DNA from: Flavobacterium indicum GPTSA100-9 = DSM 17447 | GTDB lineage: Bacteria; Bacteroidota; Bacteroidia; Flavobacteriales; Flavobacteriaceae | DNA: 64,000 bases | Assembly: GCF_000455605.1 (NCBI RefSeq) | Contig: NC_017025.1 | Location: 806,001 to 870,000, forward strand | Direction of reading: 5' to 3' | Shown here: one piece after another, positions 8,392 to 16,512 of the stretch | How the letters are laid out: each line of letters starts with the position of its first letter | How positions within the stretch are numbered: the stretch's first letter is position 1 | Notes under the pieces: generated by a model | Told to the model about the DNA's origin: nothing | Databases searched by the model: none | Seen by the model: only the letters and a program-made list of their open reading frames with translations | Translations under genes and position numbers: made by a program

Positions 8392-9426
8392 ATGAAAAAA
8401 GTAGTTACAAAAATTGTAGTTGTAGTTTTATTAGTAGGGATTTTATTTGGCGGATACGTTGTCAATAAAGCTTTTACAAGTAATACAAAATTCCAAGAAG
8501 AGGAAGTATTTGTTTATGTGCCAACCGGTTCTAATTATGAAGCAGTAAAGAAAATTATTGCGCCTTATGTTGCTAATCAAGACAAAATCGATTGGGTTGC
8601 TAGTAAAAGAGGGTACATGGAAAATGTAAAATCAGGTAAATTTCTTTTGAAAAAGGGAATGAGTAGTTTTTCAATTGTACGTTCGTTACGTTTGCCGGTT
8701 CCAGTTAAATTAGCGTTTAACAATCAAGAAAGTGTAGATAAATTGTTTGAACGCATTGCTTCTCAAGTAGAACCAAGTGTAGATAAATTAAAAGCAGTTT
8801 TTGAAAATGAGCAATTTTTAAAGGAAAATAATTTAACAAAAGAAACATTATTGACTTACTTTATTCCAAATACCTATGAATTTTATTGGGATGTTACTGC
8901 AGAGGAATTAGCTGAAAAGTTTGCTAAGGAATATAAAAGATTTTGGACGGAAACAAGATTAGGAAAAGCAAAAGAACAAAATTTAACACCAGCGGAGGTT
9001 TATACATTAGCTTCCATTGTGCATAAAGAAACTGCACACGCGGATGAGCGTCCTAAAGTAGCAGGAGTTTATTTAAATAGATTAAAGGATAACATGCCTT
9101 TACAAGCCGATCCAACGGTAATTTATGCAGTTAAAAGAGAGTCTGGGGATTGGAACCAACAAATTAAAGTGGTTACGTTTAATGATTTAAAAGTAAATTC
9201 ACCCTACAATACATATAGAATTAAAGGCTTACCTCCAGGACCTATTTTTATGCCAGATGTAAGTGCAATCGATGCGGTTTTAAATCCCGAAAAGCATAAT
9301 TATTTGTATTTCTGTGCAAGTGTTGAAAAATTTGGATATCATGAATTTGCTGAAACGTATGAAGAACATATGGTTATTGCCAAAAAATATTCAGAATGGG
9401 TTTCAAAGCAAGGCTATAAAAGATAA
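8392..9426 (+). CDS. mltG: Endolytic murein transglycosylase MltG
   Basis: 344 residues. One N-terminal membrane anchor (about 6-25, VVTKIVVVVLLVGILFGGYVV) and a YceG/MltG periplasmic domain. It cuts nascent peptidoglycan strands and so sets glycan chain length. The catalytic region is ASIVHKETAHADERPKVAGVYLNRL with Glu213 as the likely acid, followed by LQADPTVIYA and GLPPGPIFMP. Three bases separate it from the GNAT stop, so it is probably the last gene of the FAD oxidoreductase operon. A strong terminator follows. The next gene also looks like a peptidoglycan-active protein. Confidence 0.96.
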   Translation: MKKVVTKIVVVVLLVGILFGGYVVNKAFTSNTKFQEEEVFVYVPTGSNYEAVKKIIAPYVANQDKIDWVASKRGYMENVKSGKFLLKKGMSSFSIVRSLRLPVPVKLAFNNQESVDKLFERIASQVEPSVDKLKAVFENEQFLKENNLTKETLLTYFIPNTYEFYWDVTAEELAEKFAKEYKRFWTETRLGKAKEQNLTPAEVYTLASIVHKETAHADERPKVAGVYLNRLKDNMPLQADPTVIYAVKRESGDWNQQIKVVTFNDLKVNSPYNTYRIKGLPPGPIFMPDVSAIDAVLNPEKHNYLYFCASVEKFGYHEFAETYEEHMVIAKKYSEWVSKQGYKR

Positions 9427-9449
9427 CTATTAACTAACTATTTTATTTA

Positions 9450-9486
9450 AAATCCGTATTTAATTCAGAAATACGGATTTTTTTTA
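9450..9486 (+). terminator. Terminator after mltG
   Basis: AAATCCGTATTT pairs with AAATACGGATTT (12 bp), then a run of Ts. Confidence 0.85.
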
Positions 9487-9604
9487 TTCACATCTTATCA
9501 ACATAAACTACTGTTGGTCAGTTGATTTTAGCGCTGTATCGATGAAACAAAATTTCATTAAGAAATCATTAACATGTTGATTTTCAAGGTTAATTATTTT
9601 TTTG

Positions 9605-9612
9605 TATATTTG
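9605..9612 (+). promoter_or_regulatory. -7 element with rRNA-like discriminator
   Basis: TATATTTG followed directly by a C-rich CCCCCGC, much like the rRNA promoters at the right end. It lies about 104 bp before the next gene, implying a long leader. A TTG at 9577-9579 is 25 bp upstream, slightly outside the usual spacing. Confidence 0.5.
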
Positions 9613-9715
9613 CCCCCGCTAATTCAAATGGTAGTTCTTTGTTTTTTTACACGTTTTAAAAAACTTGAATTTTAAGTGAATTTTTTAGATTCACCCGTTT
9701 GAGAAAAATTATTAC

Positions 9716-10348
9716 ATGAGAAAAGATATCATTGCTTTTGGAGTAACGTTAGCTTTATTGGTCGTAGTGAGTTCTGGATTTAGAGCTTTTGACCGCGCAA
9801 CAATTGATAGTTTTCATATTACTGAAAATGAAGTTTATCACTATAACGTTCCAACAAAAGATGAATCTGAACGTAGCAATGTTGCCATTCCTTTTACAGG
9901 GAAAACATTTGTCGGATTCAAGCAAGCATTGGCAGTAAAAGAATCAGCAGGATTGTATGATTTGGTTAATGCTTTCGGTTACATGGGTAAGTACCAATTT
10001 GGAAGAAGTACTTTACGAAATGTAGGTGTCCACGATTTTAAATCGTTTTTAAACAATCCCGAATTACAAGAAAGGGCTTTTGAAGCACTTTTAAGTATTA
10101 ATAAATGGGAATTGAGAAAAGAAATTAGAAAATATTCCGGAAAAATTATTAACGGAATTGAAATTACAGAATCTGGCTTATTAGCTGCCGCACACTTAGG
10201 AGGTGCAAGTTCTGTAAAAACATTTCTTAAAACCAAAGGACGCAATGGGTTTAAGGATGGTTTTGGAACTTCAGTTCGATCGTATTTAAAACGCTTTAGA
10301 GGTTTTGATACATCGGTGATTAAAGCGGATAGATTCGCAAAAATTTAA
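9716..10348 (+). CDS. Exported lysozyme-fold-like protein (putative transglycosylase)
   Basis: 210 residues with an N-terminal hydrophobic segment (about 5-24, IIAFGVTLALLVVVSSGF) that is a signal or anchor. Residues of about 65-200 carry lytic-transglycosylase-like features: QALAVKESAGLYDLVN with Glu76 placed like a catalytic acid, the GYMGKYQFG motif, and LLAAAHLGGASSVKTFL, a typical hydrophobic helix of the goose-lysozyme/SLT fold. I infer a role in cell-wall cleavage, supported by the neighbouring mltG. The family also contains members that lack activity, so the function is likely but not proven. It has its own promoter and converges on the RsmI-like gene, overlapping it by 4 bp. Confidence 0.8.
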   Translation: MRKDIIAFGVTLALLVVVSSGFRAFDRATIDSFHITENEVYHYNVPTKDESERSNVAIPFTGKTFVGFKQALAVKESAGLYDLVNAFGYMGKYQFGRSTLRNVGVHDFKSFLNNPELQERAFEALLSINKWELRKEIRKYSGKIINGIEITESGLLAAAHLGGASSVKTFLKTKGRNGFKDGFGTSVRSYLKRFRGFDTSVIKADRFAKI

Positions 10349-11085
10349 TCTTTTTGGATTACAAAAATGCAAGGTCGGTTGTGTAAATCGACCTTGTTTT
10401 TTTTCCAGTCGTTTACTGTTTTGGTTTTAATAAATTCTGTCGGTAGTGTAATGTCGCATGCAATACAAAGTTTAGTATGGGCATTAAGTGTATTTAAAAT
10501 ATCCTCTAAAAATTTATTATTTCTATAAGGCGTTTCCATAAATAATTGGGCCTGATTTTTTTCTGAAGAAAGTTTTTCCAAATTTTTTAAAGCTGTTTTT
10601 TTATCATTTTTATCAATGGGTAAATACCCATTAAATGCAAAACTTTGACCATTCATTCCACTTCCCATTAAAGCCAGTAGTATTGAACTTGGCCCAACTA
10701 AAGGAATAACTTGTATGTTTTTTTTGTGTGCAAGATCCACAATAACAGCTCCTGGGTCAGCAATGCCTGGACAACCCGCTTCACTAACGATTCCCATATT
10801 TTTACCTTGTAATAAAGGCTGAATCATTTCTTTAATAGCATTTGCTTGTGTATGTTTATTCAGTTCAAACAACACCAAATCGGCTTGTTTCTTATCTGGA
10901 GCTATGCTTTTTATAAATTTACGAGCCGATTTACTATGTTCTACAATAAAATGATCCAATTGATCAATACAATTTTTTACTTGTGTTGGTAAAACATCAA
11001 AAGGATTAACTTCTATTTCTCCTGGGTTTGAAAGAGTACAAGGAATTAAATATAATTTTCCTAATGTTGTTGTATTTGTTGACAT
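10345..11085 (-). CDS. SAM-dependent methyltransferase, RsmI/YraL family
   Basis: 246 residues of the tetrapyrrole-methylase fold, the family of RsmI that 2'-O-methylates C1402 of 16S rRNA. Seen: GKLYLIPCTL at the N-terminus, the GIVSEAGCPGIADPGAVIVDLAHKK loop (SAM-binding type), PLVGPSSILLALMGSGMNGQ, and ETPYRNNKFLEDIL. It is shorter than classical RsmI and lacks its C-terminal domain, as in many Flavobacteria, so orthology with RsmI is not certain. I chose MSTNTTTLG at 11085 over an upstream ATG at 11106 because homologues begin there. Last gene of the dnaA operon, after a terminator-like hairpin. Confidence 0.85.
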   Translation of the reverse strand: MSTNTTTLGKLYLIPCTLSNPGEIEVNPFDVLPTQVKNCIDQLDHFIVEHSKSARKFIKSIAPDKKQADLVLFELNKHTQANAIKEMIQPLLQGKNMGIVSEAGCPGIADPGAVIVDLAHKKNIQVIPLVGPSSILLALMGSGMNGQSFAFNGYLPIDKNDKKTALKNLEKLSSEKNQAQLFMETPYRNNKFLEDILNTLNAHTKLCIACDITLPTEFIKTKTVNDWKKNKVDLHNRPCIFVIQKD

Positions 11086-11112
11086 AATAATGTTTGTTTG
11101 CTGCAAAAATAC

Positions 11113-11139
11113 TAAAAAAAAGTCCCACCGAAGCAGGAC
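11113..11139 (-). terminator. Hairpin with UUCG loop after the phosphatase gene
   Basis: On the minus strand GTCCTGC-TTCG-GTGGGAC folds with two wobble pairs around a C(UUCG)G tetraloop and is followed by eight Ts. It could end dnaA-phosphatase transcripts before the RsmI-like gene. Confidence 0.6.
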
Positions 11140-11144
11140 ATTTT

Positions 11145-11603
11145 CTATTTATTAATTTTTTGAACAATCATATTACAAGCGTCATCGAGCATTTTAAAAA
11201 CTTCTTCGAAACCATCAATTCCGCCATAGTAAGGGTCTGGAACTTCTAAATCCATTGAAGGATGCAATTCGTTAAGAATTAGTTGCACTTTCAATTCAGC
11301 TTCCTTGTTTGGAGCAATTGCGATTACATTCTTGTAATTATTTTTATCCATAACATAGATATAATCAAAAGTTTCAAAATCGGAACGTTTAATTTGTCTA
11401 CATTTCTGGTTGCTTATGTCTATTCCATTCTTTTTGGCTGTTGCAATAGATCTTTTGTCGGGTGCTTCTCCAACATGATAATTAGCTGTACCTGCACTAT
11501 CCACAATGCAAATAGTTTTAGAAATTTTACTTTGTAAAATACCTTCAGCTAAAGGAGACCGACAAATATTGCCGAGACAAACCATTAATATTTTTACGGG
11601 CAT
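11145..11603 (-). CDS. Low-molecular-weight protein tyrosine phosphatase
   Basis: 152 residues. The phosphate-binding loop CLGNICRSPLAEG (C-x5-R-S) is at about residues 9-21, with nucleophile Cys9 and Arg15. The general-acid Asp is in EVPDPYYGG near residue 120 (DPYY motif). It removes phosphate from protein tyrosine or arginine, often opposing tyrosine kinases of exopolysaccharide export; no such kinase is nearby. Its start overlaps the dnaA stop by one base (TAATG), so the genes are translationally coupled. The pairing of dnaA with this gene is a conserved-looking arrangement for Flavobacteria as far as I recall. Confidence 0.95.
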   Translation of the reverse strand: MPVKILMVCLGNICRSPLAEGILQSKISKTICIVDSAGTANYHVGEAPDKRSIATAKKNGIDISNQKCRQIKRSDFETFDYIYVMDKNNYKNVIAIAPNKEAELKVQLILNELHPSMDLEVPDPYYGGIDGFEEVFKMLDDACNMIVQKINK

Positions 11604-13033
11604 TATACGCTTAGTTTTTTGTTAATATCGTCAACAAATTTTCTAAACTGTTTGTCTGTTGTAACTAAATTGTCTACAGTTTTACAAGCATGTAATACCG
11701 TAGCATGATCTCTATCGCCAATTTGATTTCCAATATTTGCTAATGATGCTTTGGTGAATTTTTTGGCAAAGAACATCGCTAATTGTCGCGCTTGAACAAT
11801 ATGACGTTTTCTAGTTTTTGATTTTAAAGTTTCAGTATCTATTTGGAAATAATCTGAAACAACTTTCTGTATGTAATCAATAGAGATTTCACGTTTAATA
11901 TTTTTAACGAATTTCTCTACTACTTGTTTTGCAAGTTCAATAGTTACCTCACGCTTATTGAAAGATGATTGTGCGATTAAAGAAATAATAGCGCCTTCCA
12001 ATTCACGTACATTAGATTTTATATGTTTGGCAACATATTCTACAATTTCATCTGGCATTTCAACACCGTCTCTATACAAAATGTTTTTCAGAATAGAGAT
12101 TCTGGTTTCGTAATCAGGTTGGTGTAATTCTGCTGATAAGCCCCATTTAAAACGAGATAGCAAGCGTTGTTCAATATCTTGCATGTCAACAGGTGCCTTG
12201 TCAGAAGTTAAAATTACTTGTTTTCCATTTTGATGTAAGTAATTGAATATGTGGAAAAAAACATCTTGTGTTCCCGCTTTTCCAGATAAAAATTGAACAT
12301 CATCAATAATTAATACATCAATTAACTGATAAAAATGAATAAAGTCGTTACGTGTATTCTTTTTTACAGATTCAATATATTGTTGTGTGAAAATTTCGGC
12401 AGAAATATATAAAACAGTTTTTTCTGGAAATTTATCTTTAATTTCTACACCAATAGCATGAGCTAAGTGTGTTTTCCCTAATCCAACGCCACCAAAAATT
12501 AATAAAGGATTAAAAGAAGTTCCTCCGGGTTTGTTGGCTACAGCCATACCCGCACTTCTAGCTAATCGATTAGAGTCTCCTTCTAAAAAATTATCAAAGC
12601 TGTAATTAGAATTTAATTGAGATTCAATTTTTACGTTTCTAATTCCAGGGATGATGAATGGATTTTTTAATTCTGGATTCTTATTAACAATAGGTACGTC
12701 TATTTCCTGAGTTTTAACTGAAGAACGCTGTGAACTTGGAATTTGTTCTGTAAAAGGTAATTTATTACCATAAGTGTTTTCCATTTTAATTTTGTACACT
12801 AACTTTGCTTGATTTCCAAGTTCTTTTGTTAATGCTGTTTTTAAAATGGTAACATAATGTTCTTCAAGCCACTCGTAAAAGAATTTACTAGGAACTTGAA
12901 TGTGCAACGCATTATCTTCGGTAAGATTAATTGCCACAATAGGTTCAAACCAAGTCTTAAAGGCTTGGTCCTGAATATTGTCTTTTATAAATGAGAGGCA
13001 ATTAGTCCATACAGATTTCGCTGCTTTATTCAT
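11603..13033 (-). CDS. dnaA: Chromosomal replication initiator DnaA
   Basis: 476 residues, the full-length form. Domain I is at 1-85 (SVWTNCLSFIKDNIQDQAFKTWF), a linker follows, and the AAA+ domain starts near 145 (YSFDNFLEGDSNRLARSAG). Walker A is FGGVGLGKTHLAHA near 181-194, and Walker B is VLIIDDVQFLSGK. Domain IV ends with the DNA-binding signature GDRDHATVLHACKTV near 445-460. DnaA binds DnaA boxes and opens the origin. It is transcribed leftward ahead of the phosphatase gene. dnaN is not adjacent, and I found no cluster of TTATCCACA-type boxes in the 269 bp upstream, so this is probably not the origin. Confidence 0.98.
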   Translation of the reverse strand: MNKAAKSVWTNCLSFIKDNIQDQAFKTWFEPIVAINLTEDNALHIQVPSKFFYEWLEEHYVTILKTALTKELGNQAKLVYKIKMENTYGNKLPFTEQIPSSQRSSVKTQEIDVPIVNKNPELKNPFIIPGIRNVKIESQLNSNYSFDNFLEGDSNRLARSAGMAVANKPGGTSFNPLLIFGGVGLGKTHLAHAIGVEIKDKFPEKTVLYISAEIFTQQYIESVKKNTRNDFIHFYQLIDVLIIDDVQFLSGKAGTQDVFFHIFNYLHQNGKQVILTSDKAPVDMQDIEQRLLSRFKWGLSAELHQPDYETRISILKNILYRDGVEMPDEIVEYVAKHIKSNVRELEGAIISLIAQSSFNKREVTIELAKQVVEKFVKNIKREISIDYIQKVVSDYFQIDTETLKSKTRKRHIVQARQLAMFFAKKFTKASLANIGNQIGDRDHATVLHACKTVDNLVTTDKQFRKFVDDINKKLSV

Positions 13034-13302
13034 ATTTTTTTACATTTTTTTTAGTTGTCTTTTCTTGTAAGATTGGAGATTGAACAATGTTAAAAAAACT
13101 TTAATTTTGTTCTTAACTTGGGAAGGCAAATATGTGAACAAATTTTTGTAAAAAAAAATAGAACACCTCTTGATTTTTAAAAATATTTGTTGTAAAAGGT
13201 AAATAAGGGCTTCGCAAGGGGTGAAAAAATATTATAAAGAGCTATTGATTTAATTAATTGAAAATCAATTATATGTAAAATAAAAGTTAATTTTAAAAGT
13301 AA

Positions 13303-13704
13303 ATGAAAGAGTATCAATTTCAAGTTAGAGTTAGGTATGCAGAGACAGATCAAATGGGAGTAGTGTATCATGGTAATTATGCACAATATTTTGAAATGGG
13401 ACGTGTAGAATGGTTGCGAAATTTAGGTGTTTCTTATAAGTGGATGGAAGAAAATGGTGTAATGTTACCCGTGGTTTCTTTGCAAATGAATTACAAGAAA
13501 CCAGCTCGTTATGATGATTTATTAACCGTTAAAACAATTTTTAAAAGTCAAACTTCGGTTAAGATAGAATTTGATTATGAAATTTATAATGAAAAAGAAG
13601 AGTTATTAACAACGGGTAGTTCAGTACTAGTTTTTGTTGATATGAAATCGGGTCGACCAATTGTTCCGCCAACTTATGTAACGGAGAAATTGATCAATTT
13701 ATAA
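13303..13704 (+). CDS. Acyl-CoA thioesterase, YbgC/4-hydroxybenzoyl-CoA type
   Basis: 133 residues forming a single hot-dog fold that hydrolyses acyl-CoA thioesters. The N-terminal catalytic signature YAETDQMGVVYHGNYAQYFEMGRVEWLR contains the family Asp (D16 region) and the downstream His-Gly-Asn. YbgC-like proteins act on short-chain or hydroxybenzoyl-CoA and associate with the Tol/Pal envelope system in some bacteria, but no tol genes are nearby. It overlaps the convergent YigZ gene by 6 bp at the 3' end. Start chosen at ATG 13303, preceded by A-rich sequence. Confidence 0.93.
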   Translation: MKEYQFQVRVRYAETDQMGVVYHGNYAQYFEMGRVEWLRNLGVSYKWMEENGVMLPVVSLQMNYKKPARYDDLLTVKTIFKSQTSVKIEFDYEIYNEKEELLTTGSSVLVFVDMKSGRPIVPPTYVTEKLINL

Positions 13705-14307
13705 TTCTTTTTCTTTGATTTCTATTTCATAAAGATTTGTAAAAATGTCGAATATTTGTTCGGCATTTTTTTTTCTAGTTGCAATTTCAATTGCGCAATT
13801 TAATTCCATTTTCTGATTTATGATATCTAAATTTTTTTCTTTGATGATTCGCATTACTTTGTTCATGTTTTTATAATCAAAAGTAATCAGAAAGTGTTTG
13901 TCAATTGTTTTTTCTACAATTGTAGCTTCTTCTAATGTCATTTGTGCGGCAGTTTTATAGGCTGAAATTAAACCGCCAACACCAAGTTTTATGCCGCCAA
14001 AATAGCGAACAACTACAATTAAGATATTGGTAACTTCAAAAGATTGAATTTGACCATAAATTGGCATTCCAGCACTATTACTAGGTTCACCATCATCATT
14101 TGCTCTAAAACGTGTTGTTTCAGTTCCTAATTGATAAGCATAACACCAATGACGAGCTGAAAAATGTTCTTTTTTTAATTCATCCAAATAAATTTTGACA
14201 TCATCTTCACTTTGAATCGGATAAGCAAAACCAATAAATTTGCTGTTTTTCTCTTTAAAAAGAATATCTTTTACTGGGTTTTCTATTGTTTTGTAAGTGT
14301 CTTTCAA
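13699..14307 (-). CDS. YigZ/IMPACT family protein
   Basis: 202 residues. The UPF0029/IMPACT N-terminal domain shows the characteristic EKNSKFIGFAYPIQSE start, HFSARHWCYAYQLG, the DDGEPSNSAGMPI loop and VVRYFGGIKLGVGGLISAY. The C-terminal ~70 residues form the small ferredoxin-like YigZ extension. Bacterial members are implicated in ribosome or translation-factor interaction, but the molecular job is not settled. It is the third gene of a leftward ribD-HAD-YigZ set, 49 bp after the HAD gene. Confidence 0.93.
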   Translation of the reverse strand: MKDTYKTIENPVKDILFKEKNSKFIGFAYPIQSEDDVKIYLDELKKEHFSARHWCYAYQLGTETTRFRANDDGEPSNSAGMPIYGQIQSFEVTNILIVVVRYFGGIKLGVGGLISAYKTAAQMTLEEATIVEKTIDKHFLITFDYKNMNKVMRIIKEKNLDIINQKMELNCAIEIATRKKNAEQIFDIFTNLYEIEIKEKEL

Positions 14308-14356
14308 TTTGAATTTTTTTGCTGAGAATTAATTTTTCATTGCAAATATTCAAAAA

Positions 14357-14953
14357 TTAGATTTTATTAAACAAATCTGTTACTTCTTCTTTTCCTACTT
14401 GTAAATGCCAAGTATTTAATTCGAGTTTTTTCGCAGCTTCAATATTGTCTAATTTATCATCAACAAAAAGTGTTTTTTTAGGTATTAGGTTATGATTGTT
14501 AATTACAAATTTAAAAGCATTTTCATCAGGTTTTCTGAAGCCAAATTCAAAAGAAAAATATACTTTTTCAAAACAACTATAAAATTCTCTTGCAAAAGAC
14601 ATACCCACTTTATGCTCAAATTTTTCAATATGGGTAGCATCAGTATTACTTAATAGAAATAATTTGTATTTTGAAGAGAGCATTTGTAGAAATTCCAATC
14701 TTTTTAAAGGAAAATCTAATAATATGGCATTCCAAGCTGCTCTAATGTCAAGTAAATCAGCGTTTGGTATGTGTTTTTGGATACCTTGTAGGAATGTTAA
14801 TTCATCAATTTTGCCTGTTTCGTATTTAAGGTTTAATTGTTGTAACTCTTCATTCCATTCTTTTAATCCTAATTTTTGTAATTCTAATTGTGTAGCCTGG
14901 TGATCTAAATTGATGAAAATATCCCCGAAATCAAAAATAATTGTTTCAATCAT
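14357..14953 (-). CDS. HAD-superfamily phosphatase
   Basis: 198 residues of the HAD subfamily IA type. Motif I is IIFDFGDIFINLD, in which the usual first Asp is present (D8) and the second catalytic position is G rather than D (DxG instead of DxD); this also occurs in other subfamily members. Motif II is LFLLSNTDATHI, and the lysine of motif III is in FGFRKPDENAF. Motif IV is LFVDDKLDNIEAAKKLEL. The G in place of the second Asp may affect activity. Substrate unknown; it might dephosphorylate a flavin precursor, since it overlaps ribD by 4 bp, but that is inference. Confidence 0.88.
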   Translation of the reverse strand: MIETIIFDFGDIFINLDHQATQLELQKLGLKEWNEELQQLNLKYETGKIDELTFLQGIQKHIPNADLLDIRAAWNAILLDFPLKRLEFLQMLSSKYKLFLLSNTDATHIEKFEHKVGMSFAREFYSCFEKVYFSFEFGFRKPDENAFKFVINNHNLIPKKTLFVDDKLDNIEAAKKLELNTWHLQVGKEEVTDLFNKI

Positions 14954-15990
14954 ACTTGTTTGTAGATTTTTAATTGGTCACTACCGATAAAAAATTCTTC
15001 TTTGCTTTTAAAGAAGAACTCAGGTGCTTTGATGCCATTACCTAAATTAATGTCACCAATAAAAATTCGAGCTTCATCCCATAATCCTTCATTGATAAAG
15101 GCTTGAAGCGTTTTGGCACCACCTTCAACAATTACAGATTGGATGTTATAACTGTGTAATTTTTTGAGTGTTTCGGTAATTTGGGATTTATCAAAGATAC
15201 TATTTTCATAAATACAATTTTCAGAATTGTTATTTTTTTTGCATTCTGTAAATAAAATTGTTGGCTGTTTGTGGTTTTTAATGAAAAAAGTATCGGGTAT
15301 TTTGTTAAATTTATCAAAAGTTATTCTAGTAGGATTATTGCCTTTCCAATCTCTAGCATCTAAACTTGGATTATCGTCCAGTACAGTTTGTGTACCCACT
15401 AAAATGCCTTGTTCTTCAGTTCTCCATTTATGTACTAATTGTCTTGAATAAACATTTGTTATCCAAACGGGCTCTTTTTTGTTTTTAGTTAATGGTGCAA
15501 TACAACCATCTTTGCTTTCTGCCCATTTTAAAATGATGTACGGACGTTTTTTAGTATGAAAGGTGAAAAAACGTTTGTTTAATTCTTGACATTCTTTTTC
15601 TAATATACCTACGAGTACATTTTTGCCTGATGCTTTTAATCGTTGTATGCCGCTTCCTGAAACTTCTGAAAATGGATCTACCGTGCCAACTACAACATTA
15701 GGAATTTCTTTTTCAATGATTAAGTCACAACAAGGTGGCGTTTTTCCGAAATGACTACAGGGCTCTAAACTGACATAAATGGTCGCTTCTTTTAATAAAG
15801 ATTTGTCTTTTACCGAAGCTATGGCATTTACTTCCGCATGAGGTGCTCCTGCTTTTCTGTGCCAACCTTCTCCAATTATTTTATTGTTATGTACAATAAC
15901 ACTGCCTACTAATGGATTTGGATAAGTGGTTCCCAAACCATTCTTAGCTAATTGAATGCAACGATTCATGTAAATTTCATGTGTATTCAT
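14950..15990 (-). CDS. ribD: Bifunctional riboflavin biosynthesis deaminase/reductase RibD
   Basis: 346 residues, two steps of riboflavin synthesis. The N-terminal deaminase (1-145) has the zinc site GAPHAEVNAI (His-Ala-Glu) and PCSHFGKTPPCCDLI (two Cys). The C-terminal NADPH-dependent reductase (about 148-346) has KRPYIILKWAESKDGCIA, GILVGTQTVLDDNPSLDARD and VIVEGGAKTLQAF. The start at 15990 gives MNTHEIYMNRC, the normal N-terminus. The promoter core ends four bases before the ATG, so the mRNA may be leaderless. First gene of the ribD-HAD-YigZ operon and divergent from a GNAT gene across only 37 bp. Confidence 0.97.
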   Translation of the reverse strand: MNTHEIYMNRCIQLAKNGLGTTYPNPLVGSVIVHNNKIIGEGWHRKAGAPHAEVNAIASVKDKSLLKEATIYVSLEPCSHFGKTPPCCDLIIEKEIPNVVVGTVDPFSEVSGSGIQRLKASGKNVLVGILEKECQELNKRFFTFHTKKRPYIILKWAESKDGCIAPLTKNKKEPVWITNVYSRQLVHKWRTEEQGILVGTQTVLDDNPSLDARDWKGNNPTRITFDKFNKIPDTFFIKNHKQPTILFTECKKNNNSENCIYENSIFDKSQITETLKKLHSYNIQSVIVEGGAKTLQAFINEGLWDEARIFIGDINLGNGIKAPEFFFKSKEEFFIGSDQLKIYKQV

Positions 15991-15994
15991 CTAG

Positions 15995-16028
15995 CAAAAT
16001 TAGTACTTTTACACTTTATTTTTGCAAA
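15995..16028 (-). promoter_or_regulatory. ribD promoter (-33 TTTG, -7 TAATTTTG), near-leaderless
   Basis: On the minus strand TTTG (16028-16025) and TAATTTTG (16002-15995) are separated by 22 bp. The -7 element ends four bases before the ribD ATG. Confidence 0.6.
16017..16024 (+). promoter_or_regulatory. -7 element of the GNAT-prmC unit
   Basis: TATTTTTG ends three bases before the ATG at 16028, so transcription should start at or near the start codon. No -33 TTTG is seen. Confidence 0.5.
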
Positions 16029-16510
16029 TGGATTACACAATACGAAGAATAGAAGAAAAAGATAATGCTAAAATGGCTCAAATTATACGTGCTATTTTTC
16101 ACGAATTAGATGCTCCTAAGGAAGGAACGGCTTACGCTGATCCTATATTAGATTGTTTGTCAGATGTATATATTGGTGCTAATGAAGTTTATTATGTGGT
16201 TGAAGTAGCAGGTGAAGTTTTGGGCGGTTCGGGTATTGCACCTTTGGCGGGTAATGATGCTAATATTTGTGAGTTACAAAAAATGTATTTTGCTCCAGAA
16301 TTAAGAGGAAAAGGTATTGCACAAGTTTTAATTGAAAAATGTTTGTCTTTTGCAAAGGAGGCTGGCTTTGATCAATGTTATCTTGAAACTCTTCCGTTTA
16401 TGACAGCAGCTCAAAAATTATACAAAAAAGTCGGCTTTCAATATACAGATGCTCCTTTGGGATGTACTGGTCATGGAAGTTGCGATGTGTTTATGATTAA
16501 AGAATTGTAA
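16028..16510 (+). CDS. GNAT N-acetyltransferase
   Basis: 160 residues with one GNAT domain. The N-terminus YTIRRIEEKDNAKMAQIIRAIF is that of the family. The acetyl-CoA loop is LRGKGIAQVLIEKCL (about 102-116), and the C-terminal half has CYLETLPFMTAAQKLYKKVGF. The ending TGHGSCDVFMIKEL is typical of a subset with histone-acetyltransferase-like annotation, but the acceptor is unknown. The ATG at 16028 was chosen over the TTG at 16022 because the domain begins there and the TTG overlaps the -7 element. Two bases separate it from prmC. Confidence 0.9.
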   Translation: MDYTIRRIEEKDNAKMAQIIRAIFHELDAPKEGTAYADPILDCLSDVYIGANEVYYVVEVAGEVLGGSGIAPLAGNDANICELQKMYFAPELRGKGIAQVLIEKCLSFAKEAGFDQCYLETLPFMTAAQKLYKKVGFQYTDAPLGCTGHGSCDVFMIKEL

Positions 16511-16512
16511 TA

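Noticed and set aside
13034..13302. Possible oriC upstream of dnaA
   Set aside because: No cluster of DnaA boxes, no DnaA-trio-like pattern that I could identify by eye.
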